A stretch of DNA of 10,700 bases from Actinomycetes bacterium (GTDB taxonomy: Bacteria; Actinomycetota; Acidimicrobiia; Acidimicrobiales; UBA8190): positions 1 through 10,700 of the forward strand of contig JAJZYI010000101.1 of the NCBI GenBank assembly GCA_021798135.1, given 5' to 3'. Under the pieces are notes generated by a model. The model saw only the letters and a list, made by a program, of their open reading frames with translations, was not told the DNA's origin and did no database searches. Shown here in pieces: positions 5,552 through 10,700 of the stretch (positions are counted from its first letter, which is position 1; each line of letters starts with the position of its first letter). The translations under genes were made by a program, and so were the position numbers.

Positions 5552-7047
5552 ACGGCGGGCTCATGGTCTGCGGCACGGCCAGCGACGTCGGCAAGAGCCA
5601 CGTGGTGACCGGCCTGTGCCGGCTGCTCGCCCGGCGTGGCGTCGCCGTCGCGCCGTTCAAGGCTCAGAACATGGCACTCAACGCGTACGTGACGCCGTCG
5701 GGGCACGAGATCGGTCGGGCCCAAGGCGTCCAGGCCCTGGCGGCGGGTGCCGTCCCCGAGGTGGCCATGAACCCGATCCTGCTGAAGCCCACCGGTGAGC
5801 GGACCAGCCAGGTCGTCGTGTGCGGCGAGCCGGTCGGCCACATGGACTCCGCCGAGTACCACCGGCGCAAGCCCGCGCTGCTCGCCACGGTGCTCGAGGC
5901 GCTCGACGACCTGCGTCGGCGCTACGACGTCGTGATCGCCGAGGGCGCCGGCAGCCCGGCGGAGATCAACCTGCTCGACCACGACATCGTCAACCTGCGC
6001 GTCGCCGCCGACGCAGGGCTGCCGGCCATCGTGGTCGGGGACATCGACCGGGGCGGCGTGTTCGCCGCTCTGTACGGCACCGTGTCACTGCTCCCGGCCC
6101 GCTACCGTCAGCTCGTCCGGGGCTTCGTGGTGAACAAGTTCCGCGGGGACCCGGCGCTCCTGGGCGACGGGCTCGCCGAGCTGCAGCGTCGCTGCGACGT
6201 TCCCACCCTCGGCATCCTGCCCTTCGTGCACGACGTCGCCCTGGACGCCGAGGACTCCCTCGCCCTCGACGGGCGCCGGCCCCGTGCGACCGGTCCCCCC
6301 GTCGCCGACCCCCTCGACGTCGTCGCGCTCCGGTTGCCCCGCATCGCCAACTTCACCGACCTCGACGCGCTGGCCGTCGAGCCCGGGATCAGCGTCCGGC
6401 TGGTCGACGACCCCGGCGCCGTCGGCGATCCCGATCTGCTGGTGCTCCCTGGGAGCAAGGCAACGGTCGCCGACCTGGCGTGGCTGCGGGGACGCGGTCT
6501 CGACCGGTCCGTCGCCGGGTGCCTGGTCCGGGGGACGACGGTGCTGGGCATCTGCGCCGGGTACCAGATGCTCGGGCACAGCATCGACGACACGGTCGAG
6601 TCGGGACGCGGTGCGGTGGACGGCCTGGGCCTGCTGGACGTCACCACCCGGTTCGACCCGGTGAAGCAGACGCGCCAGCGCCGCGGCATCGCTCTGGGTG
6701 AACGGGTGGCAGGCTACGAGATCCACCATGGCCGGACGACCAGAGGCCCCGGCGCCACCGCTTGGATCACCCTGGATGACGCGTCGGGGCACGCCGACGA
6801 GGGGGCGGCGAGCCCCGACGAGGGGGCGGTGCTCGGCACCAGCCTGCACGGGCTGTTCGAGGAGGATGCCTTCCGCTGCGCCTTCCTGGCGGGCGTGGCC
6901 ACGAGGCGCGGCAAGCGGTTCGCCAGCGCCGGGGTGTCGTTCGCCGCCACGCGCGATGCGCAATTCGACCGGCTCGCCGACCTGCTCGAGGCGCACCTCG
7001 ACACCGCCGCCGTGGACCTGATCCTCGCCGAAGGGGCATGTCGGTGA
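5548..7047 (+). CDS. cobQ: Cobyric acid synthase (CobQ/CbiP)
   Basis: ATP- and glutamine-dependent amidation of four carboxyl groups (b, d, e, g) of adenosylcobyrinate a,c-diamide, giving adenosylcobyric acid; cytosolic. The protein has 499 residues, typical for the family. The N-terminal dethiobiotin-synthase-like domain carries the ATP site GTASDVGKS (residues 9-17), FKAQNMALN, and later AEGAGSPAEINL and GDIDRGG. The C-terminal class I glutamine amidotransferase-like domain has LLVLPGSKAT, then GICAGYQMLG with the nucleophile Cys336, and GTSLHGLF with His434. GTG 5548 overlaps the cobC stop (GTGA) and is preceded by AGGAG (5536-5540) at seven bases, a good ribosome site. Not CobB, whose motifs differ in both domains. 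Confidence 0.97.
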   Translation: MNGGLMVCGTASDVGKSHVVTGLCRLLARRGVAVAPFKAQNMALNAYVTPSGHEIGRAQGVQALAAGAVPEVAMNPILLKPTGERTSQVVVCGEPVGHMDSAEYHRRKPALLATVLEALDDLRRRYDVVIAEGAGSPAEINLLDHDIVNLRVAADAGLPAIVVGDIDRGGVFAALYGTVSLLPARYRQLVRGFVVNKFRGDPALLGDGLAELQRRCDVPTLGILPFVHDVALDAEDSLALDGRRPRATGPPVADPLDVVALRLPRIANFTDLDALAVEPGISVRLVDDPGAVGDPDLLVLPGSKATVADLAWLRGRGLDRSVAGCLVRGTTVLGICAGYQMLGHSIDDTVESGRGAVDGLGLLDVTTRFDPVKQTRQRRGIALGERVAGYEIHHGRTTRGPGATAWITLDDASGHADEGAASPDEGAVLGTSLHGLFEEDAFRCAFLAGVATRRGKRFASAGVSFAATRDAQFDRLADLLEAHLDTAAVDLILAEGACR

Positions 7048-10000
7048 TCCTGCTGCTCTCCAATGCCGACACCGACATCCTGGCGGTGCGATCGGTGCTC
7101 GATGGCCTACCCGAGGGGCTCGGGCCGGTGCGAGCGGCCAACCCGGCCACCCTGGACGGTCCGCCGCCCCTTGAGGGGGTCGACGCCGTGCTGGTCCGCC
7201 TGCTCGGGGGCCGGCGGGCTTGGGAGGAGCCGTTCGACGAGCTGCGACGGCAGTGCCTGGCCGCGGGCGTCCCGCTGCTCGCGTTCCCCGGTGAGGCGGC
7301 ACCGGACGCCGAGCTCACCGCGCTGTCGACCGTCCCGGCGGCCACCGTCGCCCAGGCGTTCGAGTACCTGGTGCACGGCGGGCTCGCCAACGTCGAGAAC
7401 CTGCTGCGCTTCGTCGCCGACACGGTCCTCATGGGCGGGTTCGGCTTCGACCCCCCGCAGGTGGTGCCCGCCACCGGGGTCTTCGGCGACCCGGTGCTCG
7501 ACCCGGCATGCCCGACGGTGGGCATCGTCTTCTACCGGGCCCACCTGCTGTCGGGGAACACCGGTTTCGTCACTGACCTCGCCGAGGCACTCGCAGCCCG
7601 TGGCGTCAACTCCCTCCCGGTGTGGTGCTATTCGCTCCGGCCCGGCTCGGACGGCCGGGTGGAGGCGCTCGAGCTGCTGGCGTCCTCCGGCGTCGACGCG
7701 CTGGTGACCACGGTGCTGGCCATGGGGTCGGCAGACGGCGACCAGTGGGACGCGTCGGCCCTCGCCGCCCTCGGCGTGCCCGTCGTCCAGGCCGTCACCG
7801 CAACTGCGTCGCATGCCGCCTGGGCGGCCGCCGACGGCGGCCTGGGCCCACTGGACGTGGCCATGGCCGTGGCCATCCCCGAGCTGGACGGCCGGATCGT
7901 GAGCGTGCCGCTGTCGTTCAAGGAGGTCGTCGATGACGGCGACGACCTCGGTACCCCGGTCACCGCGTACCGGACGGTGCCCGACCGGGTCGCGCGCGTG
8001 GCCGGCATCGCCGCCCGCCTGGCGCGCCTGCGCCGGGTGCCGCCCTCCCGGCGCCGTGTCGCGGTGGTGCTGTCCGCCTACCCGACGCGGCGCAGCCGCC
8101 TCGGCAACGCCGTCGCGCTCGACACGCCGGCCAGCGTCATCGCGCTCCTCCACCGCCTGGCCGACGCTGGGTACCGGGTCGACCGGGTCCCGGCCGACGG
8201 CGACGCCCTCATGCACGAGCTCGCCGCCGGCCTTCCCGGCGACATGGGCTCCGCCCCCGCCGCGCCTCCGCCGGGGCCGCTGCGGTGGTCGGGCGCGGCC
8301 TATGCGGCGTGCTTCGCCGCCCTCGACCCGGCGCTGCGCGACACGGTGGCCGATGCCTGGGGCGAACCGCCGGGAACCGTGTGGACCGTGGGCGGCGACC
8401 TGGTCTTCCCCGGCATCGACCTGGGTGGTGTGCTCGTCGCGGTGCAGCCGCCACGCGGCTTCGGCGACAACCCCGTCGCCGTCTACCACTCGCCCGACCT
8501 GCCTCCCACCCACCAATACCTGGCGTTCTACCGCTGGCTCGACGAGGTGTGGGGGGCGGACGCCATCGTGCACGCCGGCAAGCACGGCACGCTCGAGTGG
8601 CTGCCCGGCAAGGGCGTGGGCCTTTCGGCGGCATGCGCGCCCGACGCCGCCCTCGGCGACACCCCCCTCGTCTACCCCTTCGTCGTGAACGACCCCGGCG
8701 AAGGCACCCAGGCGAAACGGCGCGCTCACGCCGTGATCGTCGACCACCTGCTGCCGCCGATGACCCGGGCCGACACCTACGACGAGCTCGCCCGGCTCGA
8801 GACCCTCCTCGACGAGTACGCCCGGGTCGCCGCCCTCGACCCCGGCAAGCTGCCGGCGATCCGCACCCAGGTGTGGGACCTGCTCGTCGAGGCCGAGATG
8901 CACCGCGACCTCGGCGTGCAGGACATCCCGCCGGGCGACGACTTCGACGACCTGGTGCTGCACGTCGACGGCTACCTGTGCGAGCTGAAGGACGCCCAGA
9001 TCCGCGGCGGGCTGCACGTGCTCGGCCAGCCGCCGACGGGCGAGGCCGAGCTCGACATGGTGCTGGCCATCACCCGGGTGCCCCAGGGGCCGGTCCCGTC
9101 GCTGCGCGCCGGCCTGGGTGCCGACGCCAGCCGCGCCGACGTCGACCGGGTGGAGGCCGGCAACCGGCGGGTGCTGGCCGAGCTCCAGGCGGCCGGCTGG
9201 CCGACCACCAGCGACGACCCCACCCTGCAGTGGGTGTGCACAACGCTGGTCCCTGCCCTGCGGCGCGCACCCGCCGAGCTCGGCGCCGTCCTCGACGCGC
9301 TCGAGGGCCGTCACGTCGCGGCGGGACCGAGCGGCGCCCCGACGCGCGGCATGGCACACGTCCTGCCGACGGGCCGCAACTTCTACTCTGTCGACCCCCG
9401 GGCCGTGCCCTCCCCCCTGGCATGGGACGTCGGTCGCGCCCTGGCCGACGAGCTGGTCGCCCGCCACGTGGCCGACACCGGCGCAGTGCCCCGGTGCATC
9501 GGCCTGGTGGTCTGGGGCACGGCAGCGATGCGCACCATGGGCGACGACGTGGCGCAGGCCCTGGCCCTCGTCGGCGTCCGGCCCCGTTGGCAGGCGGAGT
9601 CAGGGCGCGTCGTGGGGCTGGAGCCGATGAGCGAGGACGAGCTGGGGCGGCCGCGCGTCGACGTCACCCTGCGGATCTCCGGGTTCTTCCGTGACGCCTT
9701 CCCCCACGTGGTCGCCCTGCTCGACGAGGCGATGGCGTTGGCCGGCTTCGACGACGACCCTCGCATCTTCGGCGCCAAGCCCGGTGCCTACGGCTCGGGG
9801 ATCCTGCCCCTGCTCGAGTCCCGAGCCTGGCGCGACGACGCCGATCTCGCCGCCGTCTACGAGGCGTGGAGCGGCTGGTCCTACGGCCGGGAGGCGATGG
9901 GCGCGCCGGCGACTGAGGCCATGCGCCGCCGGTTCGCGGCGATCGACGTGGCCGTGAAGAACCAGGACAACCGGGAGCACGACATCTTCGACTCCGACGA

Positions 10001-10475
10001 CTACCTCCAGGACCACGGGGGCATGATCGGCATGGTGCGGGCCCTCACCGGCCGCCAGCCCGCCGCGATGTTCGGCGACACGTCGGACCCGTCGAGACCG
10101 CGGGTCCGCAGCCTGGCCGAGGAGGCGGCCCGCGTGGTGCGCACGCGCGTCGTCAACCCCAAGTGGATCGCGGCCATGCAACGGCACGGCTACAAGGGTG
10201 CGTTCGAGATGGCGGCGACCGTCGACTACCTGTTCGGCTACGACGCCACAGCGCACGTCGTCGAGGACTGGATGTACGAACGCGTCACCCAAGCCTACGT
10301 CGCCGATCCCGACGTGCAGGCCTTCTTCGAGCGGTCCAACCCGTGGGCGCTTCGTGCCATCGCCGAACGGCTCCTCGAGGCCCGGGACCGCGGCCTCTGG
10401 GCTGCCTCCGACGAGGCGCTCGCCGCCCTGCGCGACGCGGTGCTGCTGGCAGAGCGGTGGGAGGAGTCATCATGA
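7038..10475 (+). CDS. cobN: Cobaltochelatase large subunit CobN
   Basis: Large subunit of the ATP-dependent aerobic cobaltochelatase, which inserts Co(II) into hydrogenobyrinic acid a,c-diamide; it resembles the ChlH/BchH subunit of magnesium chelatase. The protein has 1145 residues, slightly short of well-known CobN proteins but without a visible gap. Conserved blocks include FYRAHLLSGNT in the N-terminal third, HAGKHGTLEWLPGK starting at His512, FVVNDPGEGTQAKRRAHAVI, KPGAYGSGI at about 914, and NPKWIAAMQRHGYKGAFE starting at about 1040. ATG 7038 overlaps cobQ by ten bases, but its nearest purine run (7031-7036) ends only one base away; GTG 7044 would have that run at seven bases and a four-base GTGA overlap, so it may be the true start. 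The stop overlaps the next start as ATGA. Confidence 0.97.
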   Translation: MSVILLLSNADTDILAVRSVLDGLPEGLGPVRAANPATLDGPPPLEGVDAVLVRLLGGRRAWEEPFDELRRQCLAAGVPLLAFPGEAAPDAELTALSTVPAATVAQAFEYLVHGGLANVENLLRFVADTVLMGGFGFDPPQVVPATGVFGDPVLDPACPTVGIVFYRAHLLSGNTGFVTDLAEALAARGVNSLPVWCYSLRPGSDGRVEALELLASSGVDALVTTVLAMGSADGDQWDASALAALGVPVVQAVTATASHAAWAAADGGLGPLDVAMAVAIPELDGRIVSVPLSFKEVVDDGDDLGTPVTAYRTVPDRVARVAGIAARLARLRRVPPSRRRVAVVLSAYPTRRSRLGNAVALDTPASVIALLHRLADAGYRVDRVPADGDALMHELAAGLPGDMGSAPAAPPPGPLRWSGAAYAACFAALDPALRDTVADAWGEPPGTVWTVGGDLVFPGIDLGGVLVAVQPPRGFGDNPVAVYHSPDLPPTHQYLAFYRWLDEVWGADAIVHAGKHGTLEWLPGKGVGLSAACAPDAALGDTPLVYPFVVNDPGEGTQAKRRAHAVIVDHLLPPMTRADTYDELARLETLLDEYARVAALDPGKLPAIRTQVWDLLVEAEMHRDLGVQDIPPGDDFDDLVLHVDGYLCELKDAQIRGGLHVLGQPPTGEAELDMVLAITRVPQGPVPSLRAGLGADASRADVDRVEAGNRRVLAELQAAGWPTTSDDPTLQWVCTTLVPALRRAPAELGAVLDALEGRHVAAGPSGAPTRGMAHVLPTGRNFYSVDPRAVPSPLAWDVGRALADELVARHVADTGAVPRCIGLVVWGTAAMRTMGDDVAQALALVGVRPRWQAESGRVVGLEPMSEDELGRPRVDVTLRISGFFRDAFPHVVALLDEAMALAGFDDDPRIFGAKPGAYGSGILPLLESRAWRDDADLAAVYEAWSGWSYGREAMGAPATEAMRRRFAAIDVAVKNQDNREHDIFDSDDYLQDHGGMIGMVRALTGRQPAAMFGDTSDPSRPRVRSLAEEAARVVRTRVVNPKWIAAMQRHGYKGAFEMAATVDYLFGYDATAHVVEDWMYERVTQAYVADPDVQAFFERSNPWALRAIAERLLEARDRGLWAASDEALAALRDAVLLAERWEESS

Positions 10476-10700
10476 CCGGCCTTCCCGATCCGGGTGGCAC
10501 GAGAGCCAGCTTCCCGTTCGCAGCCGTGGTGGGTGCCGACGACGCCAAGCTCGCCCTGCTGCTCAACGCCGTCGAACCCCGGATCGGTGGCGTGCTGCTG
10601 CGCGGCGACAAGGGGAGCGCCAAGTCCACGCTGGCGCGGGGTGTGGCTGACCTGCTGCCCGGCGACGCTCCGTTCGTGTTTATCGCCGTGGCGGCCACCG
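10472..10700 (+). CDS. Magnesium-chelatase-type AAA+ ATPase (ChlI-like), N-terminal part, probable cobaltochelatase subunit
   Basis: The first 76 residues show the start of a ChlI/BchI-type AAA+ protein: FPFAAVVGADDAKLALLLN (14-32), EPRIGGVLLRG (35-45) and the Walker A motif GDKGSAKST (45-53). It would power metal insertion by CobN. Placement directly after cobN with an ATGA overlap, and GGGAGGAG six to seven bases before the ATG, support this role. In actinobacteria this gene often encodes a ChlI-ChlD fusion, but only the first 76 residues are visible, so subunit type is unknown. The stretch after Walker A reads FVFIAVAAT where ChlI proteins usually have something like FVELPLGAT; this may be real divergence. 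The rest lies beyond the right edge. Confidence 0.9.
   Translation, partial: MTGLPDPGGTRASFPFAAVVGADDAKLALLLNAVEPRIGGVLLRGDKGSAKSTLARGVADLLPGDAPFVFIAVAAT

Noticed and set aside
6794..6829. Two exact 15-base copies (6794-6808 and 6815-6829) spaced 21 bases apart in cobQ, encoding DEGA twice.
   Set aside because: Short, inside a variable loop of the amidotransferase domain and in frame; likely codon bias plus a minor slippage, with no sign of function.
7107..9467. Open frame of 786 codons on the minus strand opposite cobN.
   Set aside because: It lies wholly antisense to an unmistakable cobN, has a composition rich in Arg, Gly, Val, Gln and His with no recognisable motif, and long antisense frames are normal at this GC content.
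1..10700. Search for mobile elements, CRISPR arrays, tRNA or rRNA genes, toxin-antitoxin or defence genes.
   Set aside because: Nearly all of the window is accounted for by cobalamin genes and their leaders; no gene-free stretch exceeds 300 bases and no such signature was seen.

Overview
The window is a cobalamin (vitamin B12) biosynthesis locus from a very GC-rich bacterium (GC clearly above 70%, frequent GTG starts, strong C/G bias at third codon positions). The proteins read like actinobacterial versions of the aerobic (Cob) pathway. The compact CobC, the Streptomyces-like CbiZ and the CobN followed by a magnesium-chelatase-type ATPase all fit Actinomycetota. Acidimicrobiia is my guess at class level, but I cannot prove it from the sequence alone.

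Layout. Left arm, minus strand: cobO (complete, 927-1451), reading leftwards into two GC-rich hairpins, a cobalamin riboswitch (about 665-815), then cobI (1-636), whose C-terminus lies beyond the left edge. Centre, about 1452-1737: a divergent control region with a probable cobO promoter, a perfect 10-bp inverted repeat, and a second cobalamin riboswitch on the plus strand (about 1551-1706). Right arm, plus strand: an uninterrupted chain of eight genes, cbiZ-cobU-cobS-cobD-cobC-cobQ-cobN and a chlI-like ATPase gene cut by the right edge. Every junction in this chain overlaps by 4 to 10 bases, so it is almost certainly one translationally coupled operon.

How the genes work together. CobI methylates precorrin-2 at C20, an early ring-contraction step. 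CobN with the AAA+ partner begun at 10472 inserts cobalt into hydrogenobyrinate a,c-diamide. CobO attaches the adenosyl group. CobQ amidates four side chains to give adenosylcobyric acid. CobC makes aminopropanol phosphate from threonine phosphate and CobD (CbiB) attaches it. CobU activates the resulting cobinamide with GMP, and CobS joins the lower-ligand nucleoside. CbiZ, first gene of the right operon, works in the opposite direction: it strips the aminopropanol arm from adenosylcobinamide, giving adenosylcobyric acid that CobD, CobU and CobS can rebuild. That is corrinoid salvage or remodelling alongside de novo synthesis. Both cobI and the long operon sit behind AdoCbl riboswitches; cobO does not.

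I found no sign of a mobile element, CRISPR array, tRNA or rRNA, and no exotic new system. The points most worth a second look are the pair of near-identical, outward-facing riboswitches around a riboswitch-free cobO, the CbiZ placement, the intergenic palindrome, and a 33-bp tandem duplication in the 5' end of cobC.
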